From Amycolatopsis acidiphila (GTDB taxonomy: Bacteria > Actinomycetota > Actinomycetes > Mycobacteriales > Pseudonocardiaceae): a stretch of 64,000 bases of DNA. Location of the stretch: assembly GCF_021391495.1 (NCBI RefSeq), contig NZ_CP090063.1, positions 6,448,001-6,512,000 on the forward strand, in the 5' to 3' direction. The notes beneath the pieces are model-generated. The model saw only the letters and a list, made by a program, of their open reading frames with translations. It ran no database searches and was not told where the DNA came from. Made by a program: the position numbers and the translations under genes. Of the stretch, positions 16,442-25,333 are shown one piece after another; position 1 is the stretch's first letter, and each line of letters starts with the position of its first letter.

Positions 16442-17614
16442 TCACCAGGCGACGGGCATCGTGCGCGGGCCGCGTACGAGCATCTCCGTCTTCCACACCG
16501 GGTCCCCGGCCAGGCGCAGCGACGGCAGCCGGGTGACCAGCGCGCGCAGGGCTTCCTGCAGCTCCACCCTGGCCAGCGGCGCGCCGAGGCAGTGGTGGAC
16601 GCCGTGCCCGAAGCCGAGGTGCTGGTTCTCCTCCCGGTCGAAACGCAGCTCCTCGGGCGCCCCGAAACGCAGGCCGTCGCGGTTCGCCGCGCCGACGGCC
16701 ACCAGCACCGGCTCGCCCTGCTTCACCAGCACGCCGCCGACCTCGACGTCTTCCGCGGCGTAGCGCGGGAAGCTCGCGCCCGCGCCCAGCGGGACGAACC
16801 GCAGCAGCTCCTCGACCGCCGGCTTGACCAGCTCCGGGTCCGCGCACAGCTGCTTCCACTGCTCGGGCCGCTCCTGCAGGACGTAGACGAAGTTGGGGAT
16901 CTGGCTCGCGGTCGTCTCGTGCCCGGCGATGAGGATGCCGCGGCACAGGTCGACCATCTCCAGCTCGGTCAGCCGGTCCTGCTCGTCGCGGGCGGCGATG
17001 AGGTCGGTCATCAGGTCGTCGGCGGGTTCCGCCCGCCGCTGCGCGATCAGCCCGCGCATGTAGTCGCGCAGCTCCTCCTGGTTCCTGGTGAACTCCTCGG
17101 CGGTGAGCCCGCTGGTCGACAACGCGGCGTCGCTCCACACCCGGAAACGCGGGCGGTCATCGACGGGCACGCCGAGCAGTTCGCAGATGACGGCGACGGG
17201 GATCGGCAGCGCGTAGTTCTCGACGAGGTCCACCGGGGCTCCCAGGGCGACGAGCTCGTCGAGGTAGCGCTCGGACAGCTCGCGCACGCGCGGGCGCAGC
17301 TGTTCGACCCGGCGGATCGTGAAGGCCTTCGCCACCAGGCGCCGCAGGCGGGTGTGGTCGGGCGGGTCCATCTGCAGGATGCCGCCGGGACGCACGCCGG
17401 GCGACAGTCTCGGGGCGTCCCGCTCGGCGGCCATCGCGCGGCTGAACCGCTTGTCCCCCAGGACGAAGCGGGCGTCGGCGTAACGGGTGGCCAGCCAGGC
17501 GGGCTCGCCGTAGGGCAGCTGCACGCGGATCATGCCGTCCGCGTCCCGCGCTGCCGCGTAGGCATCGTTCAGGTCGAGGCCGGCGGCCTCGTTGAAGGGA
17601 TAGGCAACGGTCAC
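16442..17614 (-). CDS. Cytochrome P450, CYP107-like
   Basis: A 390-residue soluble bacterial P450. The I-helix oxygen-activation motif AGHETT is at residues 230-235, the ExxR motif is in VEELLRF (about 268-273), and the heme loop FGHGVHHCLG (335-344) carries the axial Cys342. It needs ferredoxin partners that are not encoded nearby. Length and motif wording fit the CYP107/CYP105-type group of actinomycetes, which hydroxylate secondary metabolites, fatty acids or xenobiotics. The substrate is unknown. Isolated, with no biosynthetic partner adjacent. Confidence 0.88.
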   Translation of the reverse strand: MTVAYPFNEAAGLDLNDAYAAARDADGMIRVQLPYGEPAWLATRYADARFVLGDKRFSRAMAAERDAPRLSPGVRPGGILQMDPPDHTRLRRLVAKAFTIRRVEQLRPRVRELSERYLDELVALGAPVDLVENYALPIPVAVICELLGVPVDDRPRFRVWSDAALSTSGLTAEEFTRNQEELRDYMRGLIAQRRAEPADDLMTDLIAARDEQDRLTELEMVDLCRGILIAGHETTASQIPNFVYVLQERPEQWKQLCADPELVKPAVEELLRFVPLGAGASFPRYAAEDVEVGGVLVKQGEPVLVAVGAANRDGLRFGAPEELRFDREENQHLGFGHGVHHCLGAPLARVELQEALRALVTRLPSLRLAGDPVWKTEMLVRGPRTMPVAW

Positions 17615-17671
17615 TTCGCGTGTATATCGCCTCGACGCAGCGTGGGGAACCGCTATCCGGAGGACCGTCGC

Positions 17672-20500
17672 CTACCGAGCGGAACCCTCCGGCTCTCGCA
17701 CGTCGCCGGTGGGGCGCCTGAGGGCCTGGGCGACCAGCTCGGCAAGGTGGACGGCCGTGCGGTCGGACTCCTGCGCGATCTGTGTGCGGCAGCTGAAGCC
17801 GTCCGAAATGACGACCGTGTCCGGGTCCGCTTCGCGGATCGCGGGCAGCATCCTGTCCTCGGCCACCGCGCGGGAGACGTCGTAGTGGCCGCGCTCGAAG
17901 CCGAAGTTGCCCGCGAGGCCGCAGCAGCCGGAGTCCAAAGTGGAGTTGCGGATGCCCGCCCTGGCCATCAGTCGCTCGTCGGCGGTGAAGCCGAGTTCGG
18001 CGTGCTGATGGCAGTGCACCTGGGTGACGGCGTCGATGTCCAGGTCCCCCAACGGAAGTTCGGCCTCCGCCAGCAACTCGGCGAACGTCCGCGTGCGCTC
18101 TGCCAGCAGGGCCGCTGTCTCGTCGCCGGGCATCAGGTGCCCGAGGTCGCCGCGAAACAGCGCTGTACAGCTGGGTTCGAGCCCGACGACCTCGTACCCG
18201 GCGTCGAGATACGGCTTCAGCACCGACAACGTCCGCCCCAGCACGCGCTTCGCCACGCCCAGCTGCCCCGTCGACACCCACGTCAGCCCGCAGCACACGT
18301 TCTTCTCCGGCACCACGACGTCGTACCCCGCGGCCGCCAGCACCTCGGTCGCCGCGTGCAGCACCGCGGGCGTGAGGTAGTTGTTGAACGAGTCCGGCCA
18401 CAGCACGACGGGCTTGCCGCCCGAGGTCCGCTTGCGGGAACGCGTGTACGGCCGGTCGGCGAACGTCGGCAACCGCCGCTCCGCCGCGATGCCGCCGACC
18501 CGTTTGACGAGTGCGGCGATCCTCGGCCGCCGCAGCGCGGCGTTCGCGAACCTCGGCGCCACCGCGGAGAACCGCAACCACAGTGGCAGCCAGCCCATCG
18601 AGTAGTGCGACAACGGCCGGAGCCGGCCCTTGTAGTGCTGGTGCTGGAACTCGGCCTTGTACGTCGCCATGTCGACATCGACCGGGCAGTCGGACAGGCA
18701 GCCCTTGCAGGACAGGCACAGGTCGAGCGCGTCCCGCACCTCTGCCGACCGCCAGCCGTCGGTGATCAGCTCGCCGTTGATCATCTCGGCGAGCAGGTGT
18801 GCCCGGCCGCGGGTCGAGTGCTTCTCCTCGCGGGTGGCGCGGTAGCTCGGGCACATCACCCCGCCACCGCTGGTGTTGCGGCACTTGCCGACGCCGACGC
18901 ACCGGCGCATGGCCTCGGCGAAACTGCCGTCGTCGTGTGGGTAGCCCAGCATCACCGGCACGTTCGCCGCGCGCAGCCGCAGATCCGCGTCGACCGGTCG
19001 TGGCCTGACCAGGATGCCGGGGTTCATCCGGTCGTCCGGGTCGAAGATGCCCTTGAACCGCTCGAACAGCGCCATCATCTCGGGGCTGTACATCCGCGGC
19101 AGCAGCTCCGAGCGGGCCTGGCCGTCGCCGTGCTCGCCCGAGAGCGATCCGCCGTGCGCGGCGATCAGGTCGGCCGCGTCCCGCAGGAACGACCGGAAGC
19201 CCGCGATCCCCGACTTCGACAGCAGGTCGAAGTCGATGCGCATGTGCAGGCAGCCCTCGCCGTAATGGCCGTACACCACGGTTTTGCGGCCGTGCCGGGC
19301 CAGCAGCTGCTTGAACTCCCGCAGGTAGGCGCCGAGCCGTTCCGGCGGCACCGCGGCGTCCTCCCAGCCGGGCCACGCCTCCGAACCGTCGGACATCCGG
19401 GTCGCCAGGCCCGCGCCTTCCTCGCGGATGCGCCACAACCGCCGCTGCGCCGCCGGATCGGTCAGCACCACGTGCGGGCGGCCCAGCCGGCGAGCCAACT
19501 CGTGAGCCCGCTGCTGCGCCTCGTCGAGGGTCTCCCCGGCCAGCTCGACCATCAGCCAGGCCCGGCCGTCGGGCAGGTCCGAGCTGCGCGCGCCGGTCAG
19601 CCCGACCAGCTCGATGTCGAGCCCTTCCACCGTGAGCGGGTTCTTCGCCAGGATCGCGGGCACGGCGTCGGCCGCGTCGATGTCGGTGTCGAAGCCGAAG
19701 ACCGCCAGCGCCCGGTGCTTGGGCAGCTCGACCAGCGCCACGGTCGCGTCCAGCACGGTCACGCAGGTGCCCTCGCTGCCGACGAGCGCGCGGGCCACGT
19801 TGAACCCGTTCTCCGGCAACAGGTGTTCGAGCCCGTAACCGGAGACGCGACGGCCCCAGCCGGACAGTTCCTTGCGAAGCAGGGCGAGGTTGCCGTCCAC
19901 CAGGTCGCGCAGCTCGCGGTACACCCGGCCTTCCGTGCCGGGCAAGGCCGCGCGGCGGTCGGCTTCGGACCTGGACGTGGTGCCGACGGTCAGCCGGGTG
20001 CCGTCGTAGAGCAGCACCCGCATGCTCTCCAGGTTGTCGGCGGTGCGGCCCCACGCGACGGAGTGCGAGCCGCACGCGTTGTTGCCGATCATGCCGCCGA
20101 TCGTGCAGCGGCTGTGCGTGGACGGGTCCGGGCCGAACCGCAGCCCGTGCGGCGCGGCGACGGCCTGCAGGTCGTCGAGCACGGTGCCGGGCGCCACCCG
20201 TGCGGTGCGGGCCTGGGCGTCCAGCTCGAGCACTCCGCGCAGGTGCCGGGAGGTGTCCAGGACCAGACCGGGCCCGCAGGCGTTGCCCGCGATGCTGGTG
20301 CCGCCACCGCGGGCGATCACCGGCGCCCCGGCCGCACGGCAGGCGGCGACCGCGGCGACCACGTCGTCGGCCGTCCTCGGCAGGACCACGCCCAGCGGTG
20401 CGTGCCGGTAGTTGGAGGCGTCCGTGGTGTACAGCGCGAGACTGCCGGCGTCGAACGCCGCGTCCTGCCCGGTCAGAAGCTCACGAAGGGTGTCCCGCAC
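17672..20500 (-). CDS. FAD-linked oxidase fused to Fe-S/CCG domains (D-lactate/glycolate dehydrogenase-like)
   Basis: A roughly 942-residue fusion. An FAD-binding PCMH domain (about residues 30-230; VIARGGGTSIAGNACGPGLVLD) leads to a GlcD-type C-terminal oxidase domain (to about 520). Two cysteine-rich iron-sulfur segments follow (CVGVGKCRNTS, and CLSCKGCLSDCPVDVD), then two CCG domains (CCGLTWVS; CCGLAGNFGFERG). This joins in one chain what GlcD and GlcF do separately: oxidation of a 2-hydroxy acid such as D-lactate or glycolate, with electrons passed to quinone through Fe-S clusters. I chose GTG 20500, as residues further upstream are low-complexity and run into the divergent gene's promoter. 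Confidence 0.82.
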   Translation of the reverse strand: MRDTLRELLTGQDAAFDAGSLALYTTDASNYRHAPLGVVLPRTADDVVAAVAACRAAGAPVIARGGGTSIAGNACGPGLVLDTSRHLRGVLELDAQARTARVAPGTVLDDLQAVAAPHGLRFGPDPSTHSRCTIGGMIGNNACGSHSVAWGRTADNLESMRVLLYDGTRLTVGTTSRSEADRRAALPGTEGRVYRELRDLVDGNLALLRKELSGWGRRVSGYGLEHLLPENGFNVARALVGSEGTCVTVLDATVALVELPKHRALAVFGFDTDIDAADAVPAILAKNPLTVEGLDIELVGLTGARSSDLPDGRAWLMVELAGETLDEAQQRAHELARRLGRPHVVLTDPAAQRRLWRIREEGAGLATRMSDGSEAWPGWEDAAVPPERLGAYLREFKQLLARHGRKTVVYGHYGEGCLHMRIDFDLLSKSGIAGFRSFLRDAADLIAAHGGSLSGEHGDGQARSELLPRMYSPEMMALFERFKGIFDPDDRMNPGILVRPRPVDADLRLRAANVPVMLGYPHDDGSFAEAMRRCVGVGKCRNTSGGGVMCPSYRATREEKHSTRGRAHLLAEMINGELITDGWRSAEVRDALDLCLSCKGCLSDCPVDVDMATYKAEFQHQHYKGRLRPLSHYSMGWLPLWLRFSAVAPRFANAALRRPRIAALVKRVGGIAAERRLPTFADRPYTRSRKRTSGGKPVVLWPDSFNNYLTPAVLHAATEVLAAAGYDVVVPEKNVCCGLTWVSTGQLGVAKRVLGRTLSVLKPYLDAGYEVVGLEPSCTALFRGDLGHLMPGDETAALLAERTRTFAELLAEAELPLGDLDIDAVTQVHCHQHAELGFTADERLMARAGIRNSTLDSGCCGLAGNFGFERGHYDVSRAVAEDRMLPAIREADPDTVVISDGFSCRTQIAQESDRTAVHLAELVAQALRRPTGDVREPEGSAR

Positions 20501-20580
20501 ACCCTCATTGAAACACCCCGCGTGCCGCCCACCGGGACGCCGGTCTTGCCCGCGCGACCCGGCGCGGCTTAGCTGGGGCC

Positions 20581-21366
20581 ATGGAAACTCAAGCGGTGCG
20601 GGACGCCTCCGCACGCCTGCTGCTCGCCTACGACAAGGGCGAGCCGATGGCGCCGGTGATCGAGTCGTTCCCCGAGGCGACGGTCGCCGACGCCTACCGG
20701 ATCCAGCAGGAGCAGGTGCGGGAGTGGGTCGCGGGCGGCGACGTGGTCAAGGGGCACAAGGTCGGCCTCGCGTCGCGGGCCATGCAGGAGCAGATGGGCG
20801 TCGACCAGCCGGACTACGGGCATCTGCTGGCGGGCATGTTCCACCTCGAGCACCAGCCCATCGATGCCGGGTCGTTCCTGCAGCCGCGGATCGAGCCGGA
20901 GATCGCGTTCGTCCTCGGGCGCAGGCTGACCGGCCCGGGCGTGACGGTCGCGGACGCGATCCGGGCGGTGGACTTCGTGGTGCCCGCGCTGGAGATCGTG
21001 GCGTCGCGGATCACCGACTGGAAGATCTCCATCGTGGACACCATCGCGGACAACGCGTCCTCGGGTGGCGTGGTGCTGGGCAGCAAGCCGACCGCACTGT
21101 CCGATGTGGACCTACGGCTGGTCGGCTGCACGCTTCAGCTCGGGGGTGAGCTGGTGGCCACCGGCGCGGGCGCGGCGGTACTCGGTTCGCCGATCAACGC
21201 CCTCGTGTGGCTCGCGAACACGATCGGCCCGCTGGGCATCGACCTGGAGCCGGGCCACGTGGTCCTGCCGGGCTCGATGACCCGCGCCTACCCGGTACGG
21301 GCCGGGGACACGGTGGTCGCGGACATGGGTGCGCTGGGCACGGTCACGGCTGTGTTTGCGGAATAG
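20581..21366 (+). CDS. 2-keto-4-pentenoate hydratase (MhpD/HsaE-like)
   Basis: A 261-residue member of the fumarylacetoacetate-hydrolase superfamily, hydratase branch. Visible are KGHKVGLASRAMQEQMGVDQPDYGHL (about 60-80), the metal-binding Glu pair in RIEPEIAFVLGR (about 103-114), and FVVPALEIVASRITDWK near 138. It adds water to 2-hydroxypenta-2,4-dienoate-type products of meta-cleavage pathways (aromatics or sterols). No aldolase or dehydrogenase partners lie next to it. It diverges from the FAD/Fe-S gene and overlaps the next convergent gene by 23 bp. Confidence 0.85.
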   Translation: METQAVRDASARLLLAYDKGEPMAPVIESFPEATVADAYRIQQEQVREWVAGGDVVKGHKVGLASRAMQEQMGVDQPDYGHLLAGMFHLEHQPIDAGSFLQPRIEPEIAFVLGRRLTGPGVTVADAIRAVDFVVPALEIVASRITDWKISIVDTIADNASSGGVVLGSKPTALSDVDLRLVGCTLQLGGELVATGAGAAVLGSPINALVWLANTIGPLGIDLEPGHVVLPGSMTRAYPVRAGDTVVADMGALGTVTAVFAE

Positions 21367-23401
21367 CCTCCTCCGCCTGCGCCGCCGGTTCCGGGTGGCC
21401 CAGCTTCGTCAGCCACAGGCGGAACAGCTTGTGCAGCGCCTCGGCGCCGACGAGGTCGCCCGGTGGTTCGAACTCGCGCGGGTGGATGAGGAAGCCGCGT
21501 TCCTGCGGACCACCGAAGCCGCCGTGGGAGCCCACGTGCGGCTCGAACGGGGAAGCCTCGTCGGTCTCCGGGTCGTAGTTGCTGTTGATCATGATGTCCG
21601 CGCAGTGCGGGAACGAGTCCACGCGCTTGATCAGCTCCGCGGCGTGCGGACCGAGGCGCAGCATCGGATCCTCCCCCACGACGAACCCGCTCTCCAGCCG
21701 GTGCAGCCCGTCCCGGCCCAGCACGACCGGGCCGAACTCCTTGCTGCGCACCAGCATGAACCCGACCCCGGCGTGGTCCACCAGCGCCGGCAGCAACTCC
21801 GGGTACTCGCGTTCGATCGTCTCCAGCTCGACCCGGCCCTCGTGGTCGGTGAACGACACCATCGCGATGTGCCCGGAGACCGTCACCACCACGCCCGGCG
21901 CCACCCGCGTCACCTCGCCCGGGCCCGTGCGGTCCGTCGTGGGCCGGTGCTCGATGCGGCCCGCCTTCCGCGCCCGGGCACGCAGCCGCTGCGCGATCGG
22001 CCCGCCCCCGGACGCCACCTCGGCCTCCGGGGTGGGACCGCCGCACAACCGGCCGACCAGCTCCTCGACCGACTCGCCGAACCGGTCGGCGAAGGCCCAG
22101 CCCTGCGTCTGCCCGTGGTCCGACAGCACCACCAGGTGGTAGCGCCGCGGCGCGAGCTTCGCCGCCCGGTGCAGCCGCCCGATCTGCTGGTCGATCGCCC
22201 GCAGCACGGCCAGCGAGTCGAACCGCTCGATCCCGGAGTGGTGTGCGACCTCGTCGTAGCCCAGGAAGTCCGCGTACACCACCGAACGGCCCGCGAGCAT
22301 GTCCTCCAGTACCGCCGACACGACCACGTCGCGGGCGATCACCGTGGTGCCCGGCCGCGCGATCGGGTACAGCCCACCGCGCTTGACCCGCGGCCGTACC
22401 CCGGCGCGCCGCTGCTTCGCCGCCGCGGACAGCTCGCGGGCGACGTCCATCAGTGCCGAGCCGAGGGTGTGCACCGCGTTGACCGGGTTCGCGAAGTACG
22501 CGTAGTAGCCCGCGCCCACCCTGTCCTTGTGCCGGCGCCGCAAACCCTTGGGCAGCAACACCGACACCGCGCTCATCGTCAGGCTGTAGTGCGGGGCGTC
22601 GCCGGTGAACAGGTTGCCGTGGCTCGCCCCGTCGACAGCCAGCAACCCGCGCCCGTCGGAGTGACGGCGCTCGATCTCCGCCGCGTCCCGCGGGTGCGCG
22701 CACGCCATCACGTGGTCGCGGTCCTTTTCGTACCAACGGAAGCCGAGGATGTCGTAGTTCGAGCCGTGCAGGATCCCGCTCACGCTGGCGCCGGTCTGCG
22801 AGCTCCAGTCGGTCTGCCACTTCGCGAGCTTGTGACTGTCGGCGGCGAGCCAGCGCGCGAGGGTCGGCATGTCCCCGTCGCGCACGGCGCGGCGCACGAC
22901 GTCGTAGCCGAGGCCGTCGACCTGCAGGAAGATCACGCCCGGCGGCTGGTCGGCCAGGTGCTCGGGGCTGCGGCGGCTGCGCCGGACGGCGCGGCGGAAG
23001 AAGATCTCGTCCTCGTCGATCGCGAGCAGGCTGCTGACCAGCGCGTTCACCACGGAGATGCCGAGCACGACCAGGACCGCCGTGCGCAGCCCGTCCACCT
23101 CGACGCCGGGCACCGCGGCCAGTGCGGCGAAGGCGCCCGCGCCCAGCAGCAGGAAGCTGCCGATGCCGAGGGTGAACAGCGCCAGCGGCAGCGCGACCCG
23201 CAGCACCAGCGGCCACACCACGCTGGTGAGCAGCGACAGCAGCAGCGCGCACACGATCGGCTGCCACCACCGGGGCATCGAGAACCCGTCGAGCAGCAGG
23301 TCGAGGCCGTGCAGCGCGAGCGCGACGGTCAGCAGGACCAGCGTCACCCTGGCGATCGTGCGGCCACGCCGCAGCAGGCGCCCCCGTTCGGCCTCGGTCA
23401 T
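21344..23401 (-). CDS. Membrane-anchored alkaline-phosphatase-superfamily phosphodiesterase
   Basis: A 685-residue protein. Four or so N-terminal membrane segments lie in about residues 15-115. A type I phosphodiesterase/nucleotide-pyrophosphatase-like domain follows, with metal and nucleophile sites in VIFLQVDGLGYDVVRRA, the Thr/Ser region TDWSSQTGASVSGILHG, YADFLGYDEVAHHSG, and VVLSDHGQTQG. Family members cleave phosphodiesters or transfer phospho-groups on lipids and nucleotides at the cell surface. The ATG at 23401 overlaps the DedA stop (ATGA). It is the last gene of a three-gene unit with the metallo-hydrolase and the DedA protein. Confidence 0.78.
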   Translation of the reverse strand: MTEAERGRLLRRGRTIARVTLVLLTVALALHGLDLLLDGFSMPRWWQPIVCALLLSLLTSVVWPLVLRVALPLALFTLGIGSFLLLGAGAFAALAAVPGVEVDGLRTAVLVVLGISVVNALVSSLLAIDEDEIFFRRAVRRSRRSPEHLADQPPGVIFLQVDGLGYDVVRRAVRDGDMPTLARWLAADSHKLAKWQTDWSSQTGASVSGILHGSNYDILGFRWYEKDRDHVMACAHPRDAAEIERRHSDGRGLLAVDGASHGNLFTGDAPHYSLTMSAVSVLLPKGLRRRHKDRVGAGYYAYFANPVNAVHTLGSALMDVARELSAAAKQRRAGVRPRVKRGGLYPIARPGTTVIARDVVVSAVLEDMLAGRSVVYADFLGYDEVAHHSGIERFDSLAVLRAIDQQIGRLHRAAKLAPRRYHLVVLSDHGQTQGWAFADRFGESVEELVGRLCGGPTPEAEVASGGGPIAQRLRARARKAGRIEHRPTTDRTGPGEVTRVAPGVVVTVSGHIAMVSFTDHEGRVELETIEREYPELLPALVDHAGVGFMLVRSKEFGPVVLGRDGLHRLESGFVVGEDPMLRLGPHAAELIKRVDSFPHCADIMINSNYDPETDEASPFEPHVGSHGGFGGPQERGFLIHPREFEPPGDLVGAEALHKLFRLWLTKLGHPEPAAQAEEAIPQTQP

Positions 23402-24012
23402 GAGTCCACCTTGTCTTCCGCGCGGGCCGCCGCCCGCTCCCGGCGCCATCTCGCCACCAGGTTCAGCACCACGGTCACCAGCAGGACCAGCACCGCGGCG
23501 AGCACGGTGGCGATCAGCGGCGAGTCGAAGATCCCGCCGCTCAGCACGCCGAGGAGCGCGTACGCGACCGCCCACAGCACGCACGCGGCCAGCGTGGCGG
23601 GCAGCAGCCGCCGCCACGGGTAGGAGACCGCCCCGGCCGCGAGCAGCACCGGGATCCGGCCCGCCGGCACGAGCCGCCCGACGACGATCAGCTGCCAGCC
23701 GCGTTTGTCGAACCGCCCGCGCGCGCTCACCAGCCGGTCCGGCCGCTGCCCACGGGCGAGCCAGCGGACCGCGGCGTCGCTGCCGAGGCGGGCGACCGCG
23801 AACGTCGCGGTGTCGCCGATCGCGGCGGCGAGCGTGGCCTGCAGCAGCACCAGCGGCAACGACAGGTGCGGGGTCGTCATGGCGACCGCCGCGGCGGCGC
23901 CGACAAGCGCCCCGGTGGGCACGATCGGCACGATGGATCCGATGAGGACGCCCAGGAACAGCGTGGGATAGCCGATCGACGACGTGTCCGACCAGTTGAG
24001 TGCGAGCGTCAC
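23398..24012 (-). CDS. DedA/VTT-family membrane protein
   Basis: A 204-residue multi-pass protein of the DedA (SNARE-associated/VTT) family, with five to six hydrophobic segments. The conserved amphipathic motif around GRLVPAGRIPVLLAAGAVSYPWRRL (two Arg and two Pro residues in a re-entrant loop) is present. Family members are now linked to lipid flipping, including undecaprenyl phosphate recycling. Its GTG start at 24012 overlaps the preceding stop and its own stop overlaps the phosphodiesterase start, so all three genes are coupled. That neighbourhood supports a lipid or envelope task. Confidence 0.8.
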   Translation of the reverse strand: MTLALNWSDTSSIGYPTLFLGVLIGSIVPIVPTGALVGAAAAVAMTTPHLSLPLVLLQATLAAAIGDTATFAVARLGSDAAVRWLARGQRPDRLVSARGRFDKRGWQLIVVGRLVPAGRIPVLLAAGAVSYPWRRLLPATLAACVLWAVAYALLGVLSGGIFDSPLIATVLAAVLVLLVTVVLNLVARWRRERAAARAEDKVDS

Positions 24013-24770
24013 CGGGTCACCTCGGGCAGTTCGACGTGTTCCCCGGGCTGGGTGACGAGCACCTCGGTGTGTGCCGCGGCCGCGGCGGCGAACAGGCGCG
24101 GCGGTTCGACGAGCAGGCGGCGCATCTTCTTCGTGCGCGCGAGCCCCGGCACGGCGAGCGTGCCCCAGTGCACCGGGACGGTGACGGACGGCCTGATCAG
24201 CCGGGCGGCCTCCGCGGCGCGGGCCGGGTCGAGGTGGCCGGGGCCGAGGCTGGGTCCCCAGCCCCACACCGGCAGCAGCGCGACGTCGACAGCTCGTAGT
24301 TCCGCCATGGCCGGGTACAGGTCGGTGTCGCCCGCGACGTAGACGCGACGGCCGCCGGCCTCCACGAGATGACCGACCGCGGGCGCGTGCGGCCCGTGCG
24401 TGAACCGCGGTCCCCAGCGGTGCGCGGCGTGATCCGCGTGCAGCGCCGTGACCTTCAGTTCGCCGTCCTCGAGCCGCTCGCCCACCGCGAGCTCGTCCAC
24501 CCGCGGGAAACCCCGGCGCCGCAACCAGTCCCCCGCGCCGCGGGGCACGACGATCCGGATGTCCGGGCCGAGCAGCCGCAGCGACGGCAGGTGCAGGTGG
24601 TCGCCGTGCAGATGGGAGATGAGCACGAGATCGGTACCGGCCCAGGATTCCGGCGGCAACGGCGGCACGACCCGCCTGAGGCCACCGATGTTGCCGGTGA
24701 GCACGGGATCGGTGAGCACCACCCGGCCAGCTGTCTCCAGACGGACTGTCGAGTGGCCGAGGAAGCGCAT
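24009..24770 (-). CDS. MBL-fold metallo-hydrolase (UlaG-like)
   Basis: A 253-residue metallo-beta-lactamase-fold hydrolase. It has LGHSTVRLE near the start, the metal motif SHLHGDHLHLPS (HxHxDH; about residues 51-62), the second-metal His in ALHADHAAHRWG, the bridging Asp in VYVAGDTDLYPA, and the last His in VPVHWGTLAVP. It is similar to L-ascorbate-6-phosphate lactonase UlaG and N-acyl-phosphatidylethanolamine phospholipase D-type enzymes, and its DedA/phosphodiesterase neighbours make a lipid substrate plausible. The start is uncertain: a GTG at 24809 adds 13 residues. I prefer ATG 24770 (MRFLGHSTVRLE) on family length. Confidence 0.8.
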   Translation of the reverse strand: MRFLGHSTVRLETAGRVVLTDPVLTGNIGGLRRVVPPLPPESWAGTDLVLISHLHGDHLHLPSLRLLGPDIRIVVPRGAGDWLRRRGFPRVDELAVGERLEDGELKVTALHADHAAHRWGPRFTHGPHAPAVGHLVEAGGRRVYVAGDTDLYPAMAELRAVDVALLPVWGWGPSLGPGHLDPARAAEAARLIRPSVTVPVHWGTLAVPGLARTKKMRRLLVEPPRLFAAAAAAHTEVLVTQPGEHVELPEVTR

Positions 24771-25333
24771 GACCAGTCCGTCCACTCCGTCATTATCCAC
24801 AAGCCGCACGTAACCGGACGCCGCGCGGAAGGCGCGCCGGACAGTGGCTTGAGTAACACTACGGTTACCGGACTACTTGCGCCGGATGCCGGAAAAAGGC
24901 CCGCACAGAGCGGACCAGAGGGTGTTCGGCCTGGTCAGCCGGGTGTCAGGGGCGGATGACGAAGCAAGGTCAACAGTCAACGCTCACGTGGCATTTCCCA
25001 CGTGGCGCCGTCGACGTATGTCGATAACAGCCAATTCACACTACTGTCATAAGACCGGCCAACCCGGGAGTAACAACTGCGCCGTGGAAACGGGTCCACC
25101 ACACCGTGGTTCCGCCGGCGCACAGCAAACCGAACGCCCAACGACGTGCACACCGACGACCACGCGGCCACCCGCTGATGTGTGGCCGGGCGATGGGCCC
25201 TGCCCAGATGCGCATCGCCCGAAGTTCCTCTCTCGACTGACCATCGCGGCCCGGGACCACGCCGTTAGCCAGGTCTGCCAGACCTGCACGATCGGATGAA
25301 CCGTGCCGCCGACGCCCAAGGAGGCGGCCAGCC
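24771..25333. promoter_or_regulatory. Intergenic region upstream of gltB
   Basis: About 560 bp with no supportable gene; short frames on both strands have poor codon bias. It holds two small inverted repeats: GTAAC/GTTAC at 24853-24868, just upstream of the metallo-hydrolase, and CACGTGG/CCACGTG at 24985-25004. There is also a repeated GTCAAC element (24969-24981). AAGGAGG at 25318-25324 is the gltB ribosome site. The length is more than a simple promoter needs and may carry nitrogen control of gltBD, but I see no recognisable GlnR box. Confidence 0.35.

Noticed and set aside
14430..17138. 902-codon open frame opposite the S53 peptidase and into the P450 region
   Set aside because: Antisense shadow; the peptidase frame has a signal peptide and all catalytic residues.
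16439..20572. 1377-codon open frame on the plus strand
   Set aside because: It is the complement of the P450 and FAD/Fe-S genes; its composition (Arg, Gln, Val, His) is the usual high-GC antisense shadow.
24877..25299. Possible small gene upstream of gltB
   Set aside because: It lacks a ribosome site, third-position GC bias and any recognisable motif, and crosses two inverted repeats.
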